From Cyanobacteria bacterium OH_CDB_58 (GTDB taxonomy: Bacteria; Cyanobacteriota; Vampirovibrionia; Gastranaerophilales; Gastranaerophilaceae): a DNA stretch of 6,248 nucleotides. Both the position numbers and the translations under genes were made by a program. The notes beneath the pieces were generated by a model that saw only the letters and a program-made list of their open reading frames with translations, was not told the DNA's origin and made no database searches. Of the stretch, positions 1-6,248 are shown one piece after another. The stretch lies in the NCBI GenBank assembly GCA_023435965.1, contig JAEZLC010000111.1, positions 1 through 6,248 of the forward strand. Direction: 5' to 3'. Each line of letters starts with the position of its first letter. Position 1 is the stretch's first letter.

Positions 1-371
1 GCAATAGGACCTCCGACTTTCCAAGAAAGAAAATTGTTATTCCTTCTTGAGACATAGCCTATTCTTTGGATTGCAGACATTAAGTCTCCTCTGGCCGTAC
101 CGAAATATACTGGTGATGCTACTATAAAGCCTTTTGTATTTTCTGATTTCAGCTCTTCAATTATTTCGTTAACTCCGTCATCGTTGTAGATGCATTTACC
201 TAGTTCGGCGCATTTTTGACAGGCAATGCAGGAGTGAACGTTTTTTCCTTTTAAAGATATTATTTGGGCTTCCAAGCCTTCTTCTTCTATCGATTTTTTG
301 CACTCTGCCAAAACTTGTTCGCAGTTAGACTCTTGTCTTGGACTAACGGTTAATAATATAACTTTTTTCAT
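1..371 (-). CDS. Iron-sulfur flavoprotein-like, NADPH-dependent FMN reductase family (3' end cut by window edge)
   Basis: The first 123 residues are visible; the C-terminus lies beyond the left edge. The N-terminus is flavodoxin-like: a hydrophobic beta strand (MKKVILLTVSPRQESN) leads into a phosphate-binding loop of the type that holds FMN. Residues 84-103 (VASPVYFGTARGDLMSAIQR) match the conserved SPVYFG segment of the NADPH-dependent FMN reductase family. Residues 48-60 carry a compact cluster, C48-X2-C51-X2-C54-X5-C60, which fits the CX2CX2CX4-7C pattern of archaeal and clostridial iron-sulfur flavoproteins (Isf) that bind a 4Fe-4S cluster. The inferred role is a cytoplasmic electron carrier or reductase using FMN plus an Fe-S cluster; the natural partner is unknown. 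The ATG is preceded by AAAAGGA with 6-base spacing, which supports this start. It lies 94 bases downstream of the YcaO gene on the same strand. The family is confident; Fe-S binding is inferred from cysteine spacing alone. Confidence 0.85.
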   Translation of the reverse strand, partial: MKKVILLTVSPRQESNCEQVLAECKKSIEEEGLEAQIISLKGKNVHSCIACQKCAELGKCIYNDDGVNEIIEELKSENTKGFIVASPVYFGTARGDLMSAIQRIGYVSRRNNNFLSWKVGGPI

Positions 372-390
372 AAATCATCCTTTTCTATAA

Positions 391-419
391 ATTATAACTC
401 TTTTTTGAATTATATGTAA
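391..419 (-). promoter_or_regulatory. Possible promoter of the flavoprotein gene
   Basis: On the minus strand there is a perfect TATAAT at 396-391 with TTACAT 17 bases upstream (419-414). The -35 match is poor (only the first TT fits TTGACA), and the predicted transcription start would leave a leader of only about 13 bases that still includes the AAAAGGA ribosome binding site. In such AT-rich DNA a TATAAT can occur by chance, so the gene could instead be reached by read-through from the YcaO gene. No hairpin terminator separates the two genes. Confidence 0.35.
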
Positions 420-465
420 TTATTTTATGTTGTAGTTATTAGAAAAGGCAAGGGGTGTGATTTTC

Positions 466-2310
466 TTAAATGTTATATATATCTTTCATGCTTATAATTT
501 TGTTTATAGAATCCTGACAGGGGAAGTTATATGTGGATTTTGATTGTATCCTTTTTAGTGCTGCATTCAATTTTGATAATGCTTCTTCTGCCTTGTAGTA
601 TTCAGAGTGTTTTTCTCTTCCCTTTGCTATTTTCTTGGCACCTTTGCATAGTCCTTCAAGGGTATTTTCCGAAAACCATTTTTTTAAAATATGAGAAATT
701 ATCTCTTCGCTATGATTATTTTTTAAAGTATTAATAACTTCTCTGTTATCATCTGATAGTTGTTTTGCCACTAACATATCTTTTAGACATTTTAGTTCTT
801 GGATCGTCTCTTTTTCTGAAGTTTTTTCCTCGTCAATCAAAAATTTGTCAATGAAAAACATTGCTTCTTCAGTTCTGTTTAGCCTTATGCAGCAAGCTAT
901 CAATACAAATATGTCATTTACTTGTCTAAAAAATATATTCTCTGGTCTTTGATATTTAGTCAGATGAAAAGCCATTGCCGCTTCATAAATTTCTTTTGTG
1001 CCTTCTTGAGTTTTGTATTTTTCGAAAATCTCCTCATTTGAGACATTATGCTTTTGATACTTGTATAATTTATAGTTATAAGGAATAGCTGATAATTCGG
1101 GTATCACTATCTGGAAAGTCGGGAATCCGAGAAAAGAATAATCTTTTATGTATATATCTTTACTGTATTCTAAACATCTTTTTGCAAGATTTAGCATTAG
1201 CTCTTTGTTTGATAGTGATTCATCAAGCCAGATTGATGTGTCAACTTCCCAAGAGGGATCTGCTGAAAAATATTCATCAGGAAATATCCCGCATCCAAAA
1301 CGAAGATGGTTTTCGATGTTAATCACAAAGTTTTCTTTGTTAAAAGACTCCGCTTTTTTCTCCCTTGCACAACTCATATGCTCAAAGAAACTTTTTTTGT
1401 CTTCAAAATTTATTCCCTGAGCTGCTTCCGTAAGGCATCTCTCTATAGCAATTGGCAAAGAAGGGTGTGCACCAAAAGAAACTAAATATTTTTTTGAGTC
1501 TTTGTGAAAAATGTTTGTAGCTACAACCGGGTACTTTTTCCCTAAGGAACAGTCTTTTACTTCGACTGTAAATCCTAATTCTTCCAGATAATCGATTAAT
1601 CTTTTAATGTCTTCATATTTTTCGTAAATTTCTTTGTCTATAGTTGGAGGAGTGAGCTTGTTATTAAGTATTTCTATTACTGAAGCTCTTTCAAAAACCT
1701 CTGAAAATCCCTGGACCAAGGCTTCTTCTTTTGTATTGCCAGCACACATGCCGTTTGACCCTTGCAATTCTCTTATGATAGAGTGTGGCAATAAAATGCT
1801 CTTACCCTCCCTTAAGCTATAGTATGGAGATACGATAATCGATTGATTGTCTATGTGCTCAAAGCAAAAATTTATAACTTCTTCTTTCGTCATTAATTTT
1901 TGTACTTCATTATTAATAAATGATTTTTTTATAAATGTTAAAAAATCTCTTTCAATAAAATGGTTGTTAAGTTTCTTCATTTTTTCTTTAGAAAACTCTG
2001 AACTTTCAGGCTCTGTCAAAACTTGTTTCATTTTAAATGCTGGAAGTAATCTTAACCATATGCCTGTTTGTATCCGCTCTATTAGCTCTCCGTAGGCACT
2101 AGCGAGCGCATATTCGATAGATGTGTTTTTCCCCGCTACACTACACATTAATATGCCAAAAACAGACAACTTTAGTGAATAAAATGTCGAAAAAGCAGGA
2201 TTAAAGTGTTTTGTCCAACTTTCAGTTGCAATTATATCGAGCCCTTCGAGAATCGTACGGATTTTTGATACCGTCGCAATCGGGTTCTTATCTTTCTTTT
2301 TTGAATACAT
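466..2310 (-). CDS. ycaO: YcaO-domain ATP-dependent protein, E. coli YcaO type (non-azoline)
   Basis: YcaO enzymes use ATP to activate a peptide-backbone amide. In E. coli, YcaO is reported to assist RimO in beta-methylthiolation of ribosomal protein S12, although its own reaction is unsettled. With the ATG start the protein has 614 residues (E. coli about 586). Visible motifs are the N-terminal helix ALASAYGELIER with E75 and E78; the SNGMCAGNT loop followed by EALVQGFSEVFER (E204, E207, R208); and FGAHPSLPIAIERCLTEAAQG (E290, R291, E295). These are the glutamate/arginine positions that bind Mg-ATP in the family. From about residue 400 a helical, TPR-like region follows, as in the E. coli YcaO C-terminal domain. 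The C-terminus (KDIYNI) lacks the PxPxP tail of azoline cyclodehydratases. An upstream in-frame TTG at 2316 would add two residues; I prefer the ATG at 2310 because a weak AGAG lies 10 bases before it and only 4 bases before the TTG. It has its own promoter after the rpoD terminator. No cyclodehydratase partner, dehydrogenase of SagB type or precursor peptide is adjacent. Confidence 0.9.
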   Translation of the reverse strand: MYSKKKDKNPIATVSKIRTILEGLDIIATESWTKHFNPAFSTFYSLKLSVFGILMCSVAGKNTSIEYALASAYGELIERIQTGIWLRLLPAFKMKQVLTEPESSEFSKEKMKKLNNHFIERDFLTFIKKSFINNEVQKLMTKEEVINFCFEHIDNQSIIVSPYYSLREGKSILLPHSIIRELQGSNGMCAGNTKEEALVQGFSEVFERASVIEILNNKLTPPTIDKEIYEKYEDIKRLIDYLEELGFTVEVKDCSLGKKYPVVATNIFHKDSKKYLVSFGAHPSLPIAIERCLTEAAQGINFEDKKSFFEHMSCAREKKAESFNKENFVINIENHLRFGCGIFPDEYFSADPSWEVDTSIWLDESLSNKELMLNLAKRCLEYSKDIYIKDYSFLGFPTFQIVIPELSAIPYNYKLYKYQKHNVSNEEIFEKYKTQEGTKEIYEAAMAFHLTKYQRPENIFFRQVNDIFVLIACCIRLNRTEEAMFFIDKFLIDEEKTSEKETIQELKCLKDMLVAKQLSDDNREVINTLKNNHSEEIISHILKKWFSENTLEGLCKGAKKIAKGREKHSEYYKAEEALSKLNAALKRIQSKSTYNFPCQDSINKIISMKDIYNI

Positions 2311-2352
2311 TTTCAACTAACTCTAATAAATAATTAAATAACACTTAACACA

Positions 2353-2381
2353 ATAATATAGTAAAAATTATTTTATTTCAA
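2353..2381 (-). promoter_or_regulatory. Sigma-70/SigA-type promoter of the YcaO gene
   Basis: The minus strand reads TTGAAA (2381-2376), 17 bases of AT-rich spacer, then TATTAT (2358-2353). Each hexamer matches consensus at 5 of 6 positions and the spacing is ideal. The predicted transcription start is near 2346, giving a leader of about 36 bases before the ATG at 2310. The -35 box begins only 6 bases after the T run of the preceding terminator, which suggests the YcaO gene is transcribed independently of rpoD. Confidence 0.65.
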
Positions 2382-2387
2382 TCATTT

Positions 2388-2417
2388 AAAAAGGGTACCG
2401 ATATTAGGTACCCTTTT
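2388..2417 (-). terminator. Rho-independent terminator after rpoD
   Basis: There is a perfect 11-bp inverted repeat: on the minus strand AAAAGGGTACC, a 7-base loop, then GGTACCCTTTT, extended to a run of five T at 2392-2388. It begins 5 bases past the rpoD stop codon. The stem has six G:C pairs (GGG and CC in each arm, plus the GGTACC core) with A:T pairs at its base. On the plus strand the hairpin also ends in TTTT, so it could act in both directions, but no plus-strand gene is near. Confidence 0.9.
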
Positions 2418-2422
2418 AATCT

Positions 2423-3523
2423 TTAAACTTCGATATATTCTTTTAAGCGTTTGCTTCTATTTGGATGTCTTAGTTTTCTAAGAGCTTTTGCTTCGATTTG
2501 TCTAATTCTTTCTCTTGTTACGCCAAATAATTGACCAACTTCTTCAAGAGTTCTTTGTCTTCCGTCATCCATACCGAATCTTAATCTTAGAACGTCTCTT
2601 TCTCTAGGAGATAATCCGCTTAAAACTTCCGCTAAGTCTTCTCTTAAAAGCTCTTGAGCAACAGTTTTAACTGGAGCATCGGCATCTTTGTCTTCGATAA
2701 AGTCGCCTAGTCTTGAGTCTTCTTCTTTTCCAATAGGAGTTTCTAAAGAAAGTGGTTCTTGAGCAACTTTGATAATTTCTCTTAATTTGCTGATAGAGAT
2801 GTTCATTTCAGTTGCAAGTTCTTCTTCTGTTGGTTTTCTTGAAAGTTCTTGAGCTAATTTTCTTGTTACTTTTTTAAGCTTGTTTATTGTCTCAACCATG
2901 TGAACAGGGATTCTTATTGTTCTTGCCTGATCAGCGATAGCTCTAGTGATTGCTTGTCTAATCCACCAGGTCGCATATGTAGAGAATTTGTATCCTCTTT
3001 CGTGGTCAAACTTTTCTGCCGCTCTGATTAGACCAAGGTTTCCTTCTTGGATAAGGTCTAGGAATAGCATTCCTCTGCCAACATATTTTTTTGCGATACT
3101 AACAACAAGTCTTAAGTTTGCTTGAACTAGTTTTCTTTTTGCAATAGCTCCAGCGTTTCCGCCTTCAATGATCTTTCTTGCAAGTGAAATTTCTTGTTCG
3201 CCTGTTAAAAGTTTGATTCTTCCGATTTCGCGAAGATACATTCTTACAGGATCATCTATAGATATTCCTCTTGGAAGAAGTACGTCTTCGTGAGGAACGT
3301 CTGCATCTTCTTCGATGATTTCTGAAGTAAAGATGTCTTCATGTTCCATAGACTCTATGATTTTAGAGCGATCCGCACCCATCATAACGTCAATATTTTC
3401 ACCGATAATTGCTTCAGGTTGAGAGATCAAAGGCACATCTTGATCATCTGTAGCTGTAACACTCATTTCATCCTCTTCAATTACGCTGATTGTTGACATT
3501 CCTGAAATTCGTTTTCTGCTCAT
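2423..3523 (-). CDS. rpoD: RNA polymerase primary sigma factor RpoD (SigA)
   Basis: This is the housekeeping sigma factor, which directs core RNA polymerase to -35/-10 promoters. It has 366 residues, close to Bacillus subtilis SigA (371). Region 1.2 begins at about 87 ([20 protein letters not shown]). Region 2 spans about 131-205 and includes the core-binding [12 protein letters not shown] and the -10 melting/recognition helix [19 protein letters not shown]. Region 3 runs about 206-288, with the 3.2 finger [14 protein letters not shown] at 271-284. Region 4 runs about 298-360, with the -35 helix-turn-helix [20 protein letters not shown] at 325-344. The first 86 residues are strongly acidic (22 D/E against 6 K/R) and do not resemble a usual region 1.1. 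The ATG follows GGAGAA with 7-base spacing and is 4 bases after the dnaG stop, so translation is probably coupled. It is the last gene of the operon. Regions 1.2-4 are full and intact, so this is a group 1 sigma rather than an alternative sigma. Confidence 0.98.
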   Translation of the reverse strand: MSRKRISGMSTISVIEEDEMSVTATDDQDVPLISQPEAIIGENIDVMMGADRSKIIESMEHEDIFTSEIIEEDADVPHEDVLLPRGISIDDPVRMYLREIGRIKLLTGEQEISLARKIIEGGNAGAIAKRKLVQANLRLVVSIAKKYVGRGMLFLDLIQEGNLGLIRAAEKFDHERGYKFSTYATWWIRQAITRAIADQARTIRIPVHMVETINKLKKVTRKLAQELSRKPTEEELATEMNISISKLREIIKVAQEPLSLETPIGKEEDSRLGDFIEDKDADAPVKTVAQELLREDLAEVLSGLSPRERDVLRLRFGMDDGRQRTLEEVGQLFGVTRERIRQIEAKALRKLRHPNRSKRLKEYIEV

Positions 3524-3527
3524 TAAA

Positions 3528-5429
3528 TTATTCTCCAGTCTTTGCTAGTTTATTTCTAATTTTTTCTCTGAGTTGCATTTGATATTGCATAGATTCCAAA
3601 TCGTCGTCATTGAGCTCTTTATATTTTTGTCTGAGTTGCTTTTTCTCTTGATTAGAATGGAATTGCTCTATTTTTTGTACATTTTCGTACACGACAGCTT
3701 TAAAATCTTTTTCAGATAGGTTTTTAAAGCTTTCTGACAAATATATCAAATCCGTTATGATTTCTTTAATTTCGTCGTCCTCAGCAAATTGAGTGTACAG
3801 GGTACCAATTAATTTTTCTACATTATTTACCTGACATATCAATTTGTCAATTGTATTTCTGAGAACATTTAACTTTTCATTATCAAATTTTACGTTTTTA
3901 ATTATATTTGAGAGAGTACTAAAGTCTAAATGACTTTCATCTATTAAATAAAGACTCAATAAATTTTTTTGCCCCTTTTCAGAGATATTTGAAGTTTTTG
4001 TTACAATTTGATTTTTTATCTCAATTGGTGCGTAATTTACACTTTTTCCCTTGCTAATCTCCTTCGACAACGCTACTTCATCCACTTCAAGCTGAGTTGA
4101 AACCAGCTTTATATATTCATTTTGAACTATATTATTCTCTATTTCCTCGAGTATTGGGATGATTTTTTTAACTAATTTAGCTTTTTCAACAGGAGTTGAA
4201 ATCTCATTTTTCTCTTTTAAAACCTGATTTAATTGAAAATCTATAAGCAGAGGTGCGGAATTAACGTGTTCTTTATACGATTTAATTCCGAATTCTCTAA
4301 TATATTCGTCAGGATCTTTCCCTCCTAGTGGAGAAACTACTCTTATCTCACAGGAATACTTGTCTTGAGACAAAGAGGTGTAGTTTTCATCAAATTGTTT
4401 TATGTTGCCAAGCCCTGAGAATACTTCCTTTATTGTTTCAGCACCTCTTTCAGTTGCCTTAATTCCCGCTGAGTCAGTATCAAACGCCAGATATATGCGT
4501 CTGGATTGGCTGTATTTTGCGATCAATTTTATATGATCTGTAGTTAGCGAAGTTCCGCAAGAGGCTACGCAGTTTTTGAGTCCGGCTGCTTGTGCAGAAA
4601 TAACGTCAAAGTAACCTTCCATAATAATTATCGCGTCTTCTTCTTTTATAGTGTCTTTTGCTGTATCTATTCCATACAGTATTCTACTTTTATTGTAGAG
4701 AACAGTATCGGGCGAATTCAAATATTTTGGGTTTTGTCCTTCTTCGGTTGCTCTTGCCCCAAACGCAACTATAGTGCCAGATTCATCTGTGATTGGGATC
4801 ATAATCCTATTTCTGAACCTGTCAACGTAACCTTTTTCTTGTTCTCTTTTAATTATTAACCCTGCTGCTTCAAGTATTTCTTTATCGAACTTGCCGCTTA
4901 GGTGTTCTTGAAGTGATTCGTAACCTTTTGCAGAGTATCCGATTTTATATTCTTTTATTGTTTCTTCGCTTATCCCTCTTTTTGTGAGATATTCTAGGGC
5001 ACTTTTGGCGTCAGGCCTTGTAAACAAATTATCAAGATAGTACTGAGCTGTTTCTTTAAGTGCTTGTTTTATTTTTTCTTTTTTTTCTCCAGAGTCCTTA
5101 CTGTTATTATATGTTTTGGGTAATTCAATCCCGAAAGACTCGGCTAATTCTTTTATAACTTCGTTGAATGATTGGCCGTTTGTTTTCATCATGAAGCTTA
5201 TTGCGTCACCGCCTTCTCCGCACCCGAAACATTTATAGATGCCTTTTTGCGGATTTACCGAGAAAGAGGGTGTTTTCTCCTTATGAAAAGGGCAGCAACC
5301 CCAGTAGTTTGCGCCAGATTTTTTAAGAACAACCCTGTTTTGGACAACATCTATTATGTCCAGTCTGTTTTTTATTTCATCTATTATCTCTGAATAAGTT
5401 CTCTCACTCATTTTGTGTTTATAGTCCAT
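3528..5429 (-). CDS. dnaG: DNA primase DnaG
   Basis: DnaG makes RNA primers at the replication fork, working with the DnaB helicase. From the first ATG it has 633 residues (E. coli 581, B. subtilis about 603). The N-terminal CHC2 zinc-binding domain is complete: C46, H49, C67 and C70. The polymerase core has the basic motif [11 protein letters not shown] (203-213). Its TOPRIM part has EGYFD (E271), GTSLT (292-296) and the metal-binding AFDTDSAG (D317, D319), followed by GKDPDE (370-375). The C-terminal part (about 405-633) is divergent and helical, as expected for the helicase-interaction region. About 15-20 extra residues lie between the TOPRIM aspartates and GKDPDE (roughly 340-360). Two starts are possible. 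The ATG at 5429 overlaps the upstream gene by 11 bases. The ATG at 5411 (MSERTYSEI) follows that gene's stop by 7 bases and gives an N-terminus closer to the family norm. Neither has a convincing Shine-Dalgarno sequence, so reinitiation after the dgt-like gene is likely. Confidence 0.97.
   Translation of the reverse strand: MDYKHKMSERTYSEIIDEIKNRLDIIDVVQNRVVLKKSGANYWGCCPFHKEKTPSFSVNPQKGIYKCFGCGEGGDAISFMMKTNGQSFNEVIKELAESFGIELPKTYNNSKDSGEKKEKIKQALKETAQYYLDNLFTRPDAKSALEYLTKRGISEETIKEYKIGYSAKGYESLQEHLSGKFDKEILEAAGLIIKREQEKGYVDRFRNRIMIPITDESGTIVAFGARATEEGQNPKYLNSPDTVLYNKSRILYGIDTAKDTIKEEDAIIIMEGYFDVISAQAAGLKNCVASCGTSLTTDHIKLIAKYSQSRRIYLAFDTDSAGIKATERGAETIKEVFSGLGNIKQFDENYTSLSQDKYSCEIRVVSPLGGKDPDEYIREFGIKSYKEHVNSAPLLIDFQLNQVLKEKNEISTPVEKAKLVKKIIPILEEIENNIVQNEYIKLVSTQLEVDEVALSKEISKGKSVNYAPIEIKNQIVTKTSNISEKGQKNLLSLYLIDESHLDFSTLSNIIKNVKFDNEKLNVLRNTIDKLICQVNNVEKLIGTLYTQFAEDDEIKEIITDLIYLSESFKNLSEKDFKAVVYENVQKIEQFHSNQEKKQLRQKYKELNDDDLESMQYQMQLREKIRNKLAKTGE
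3531..3536 (-). promoter_or_regulatory. rpoD ribosome binding site inside the end of dnaG
   Basis: GGAGAA on the minus strand encodes the final Gly-Glu of DnaG and sits 7 bases before the rpoD ATG. It is the clearest Shine-Dalgarno sequence in the operon part of the window. A ribosome ending dnaG would cover it, which fits coupled translation with strong independent initiation on rpoD. Confidence 0.75.
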
Positions 5430-6248
5430 TCATTGTTGCGAGTTTTAAAAGAAAGTCATCTTGATTATGCATTATTAAAGGTTTTGGCAGGAATACGTCT
5501 TCGAATTTTATGAGTGCATATCTGTCGGTCATCCCCGATATATAATCTGAAGCGGTTCTTTCTATGACAATTTCGTTCGGCGAGTCAAATTTTTTGTTAA
5601 GTATGTCGCAATAGTAATAAAATAGCTGTTTTACGACGTTTTTGGCTTTGTTCTCTTCTGATTTTGCAATCGGATTTAGGTATACGTTTTCAAACATCCA
5701 TTTTCTTAGTTCGTTCAGGTAAAAAGCACATTCCTCAGACATCTTTATCTCAGGCTTATCAAAGCTGTTCTCTACAATATCATACACCATTTGAGATAAA
5801 CGTTGTTTTCTTGAATTAGAAAAATATTCCATGCAATTTTTTGGAAGATTTTTTTCTTGAATAACGCCAGCTCTCAGTGCATCTTGGATATCATGATTTA
5901 TGTATGCAATTCTATCGGATATTTTGACTATTTGCCCTTCCAAGGTGAAAGGAACATCTTTTCCAGTGTGATTAAGTATTCCATCCAGTGTTTCTTCAGT
6001 GAGATTCAGGTCTTCTATGTGTGTTACCACTCTTATGCTTTGTTCGTTGTGTTTATAGCCTTCTTGCATGATTTCGTTCAAGACGTATTCTCCACTGTGA
6101 CCGAAGGGAGTGTGTCCCAAGTCATGTCCTAGAGCGATAGCTTCTGTTAAATCTTCATTCAAATTTAATGCTTTAGAGATTGTTCTTGCAATTTGAGAAA
6201 CCTCTAATGTGTGCGTCATCCTTGTACGATAGTGATCATCATTAGGAG
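5419..6248 (-). CDS. dgt: dGTPase-like HD-domain phosphohydrolase (5' end cut by window edge)
   Basis: This family hydrolyses dNTPs, classically dGTP, to the deoxynucleoside and triphosphate, using an HD metal site. About 275 residues are visible. The reading frame stays open to the right edge, and the residues just before the first in-frame Met at 6219 read DHYRTR, the conserved lead-in to (R/M)THTLEVSQIARTI, so that Met is internal and the true start is outside the window. Metal-site residues of the fragment are H12 (MTHTLE), H41-D42 in GHDLGHTPFGHSGE, and D111 in KISDRIAYINHDIQDA. KHNEQS and the C-terminal SDYISGMTDRYAL segment also match the family. The usual length is about 330-350 residues, so roughly 60-70 N-terminal residues are missing. 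It leads into dnaG and rpoD in a closely packed operon, an order common in Firmicutes. Substrate preference (dGTP only or dNTPs in general, with possible allosteric activation) cannot be read from the sequence. Confidence 0.95.
   Translation of the reverse strand, partial: PNDDHYRTRMTHTLEVSQIARTISKALNLNEDLTEAIALGHDLGHTPFGHSGEYVLNEIMQEGYKHNEQSIRVVTHIEDLNLTEETLDGILNHTGKDVPFTLEGQIVKISDRIAYINHDIQDALRAGVIQEKNLPKNCMEYFSNSRKQRLSQMVYDIVENSFDKPEIKMSEECAFYLNELRKWMFENVYLNPIAKSEENKAKNVVKQLFYYYCDILNKKFDSPNEIVIERTASDYISGMTDRYALIKFEDVFLPKPLIMHNQDDFLLKLATMNGL

Noticed and set aside
372..465. Terminator or small precursor peptide gene between the YcaO and flavoprotein genes
   Set aside because: I found only weak, imperfect inverted repeats (such as GAAAA...TTTTC) and no plausible start-stop pair with a ribosome binding site.
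531..734. Plus-strand open frame of 67 codons encoding a hydrophobic peptide
   Set aside because: It lies fully antisense to the YcaO coding region. The hydrophobic residues are a by-product of reading A-rich lysine/glutamate codons on the opposite strand. It shows no ribosome binding site or family resemblance.
1148..2095. Plus-strand open frames at 1148-1420, 1634-1822 and 1847-2095
   Set aside because: All are antisense to conserved YcaO motifs and resemble no protein family; they are chance frames.
466..2310. YcaO as an azoline/thiazole RiPP cyclodehydratase
   Set aside because: The C-terminus lacks the proline-rich tail, and no partner protein, dehydrogenase or precursor is visible; full-length similarity is to the E. 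coli non-azoline type.
3541..3700. Internal promoter for rpoD within the 3' end of dnaG
   Set aside because: A TATAAA-like box exists on the minus strand, but no acceptable -35 sequence lies at the right spacing; AT-rich coding sequence explains it.
4590..6132. Plus-strand open frames at 4590-4859, 5172-5393 and 5857-6132
   Set aside because: They are antisense to the DnaG catalytic and zinc-binding motifs and to the HD-domain gene; no independent coding evidence.
6217..6219. ATG at 6219 as the start of the dGTPase-like gene
   Set aside because: The frame is open upstream to the window edge and encodes the family's conserved DHYRTR just before this Met, so it is an internal residue.

Overview
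This window is AT-rich (about one third G+C by eye), and every gene is on the minus strand, so transcription runs from high to low coordinates. It holds the end of a housekeeping operon followed by two apparently separate genes. Read in the direction of transcription, the order is: a dGTPase-family HD phosphohydrolase (dgt-like, its 5' end cut by the right edge), DNA primase (dnaG), the primary sigma factor (rpoD/sigA), a rho-independent terminator, a stand-alone YcaO-domain protein, and the start of an iron-sulfur-flavoprotein-like member of the NADPH-dependent FMN reductase family (its 3' end cut by the left edge).

The dgt-dnaG-rpoD block (2423-6248) is tightly packed. The dgt-like stop lies inside the annotated dnaG start region (11-base overlap, or a 7-base gap from the next in-frame ATG). 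The rpoD start is 4 bases after the dnaG stop, and its Shine-Dalgarno sequence lies within the last dnaG codons. One mRNA would therefore supply a dNTP-pool enzyme, the replication primase and the housekeeping sigma factor. A perfect 11-bp hairpin with a T run closes it 5 bases after the rpoD stop.

Immediately past the terminator is a near-consensus sigma-70 type promoter for the YcaO gene. This protein resembles Escherichia coli YcaO along its full length, including a helical C-terminal region, and lacks the proline-rich C-terminus of azoline-forming YcaO cyclodehydratases. No precursor peptide or partner protein lies beside it. About 94 bases further on starts a flavoprotein with a CX2CX2CX5C cluster; it may have its own promoter or share a transcript with YcaO.

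Organism: the dgt-dnaG-rpoD order and low G+C recall Clostridia-like Firmicutes. Several stretches of RpoD and DnaG read more like cyanobacterial homologues, for example the [13 protein letters not shown] and [17 protein letters not shown] segments of RpoD. An AT-rich non-photosynthetic cyanobacterial relative (Vampirovibrionia/Melainabacteria) is my leading inference, but the window alone cannot settle this. I found no mobile element, CRISPR array, tRNA or rRNA. I also see no clear new multi-gene system; the YcaO gene and its flavoprotein neighbour are the most open-ended part.
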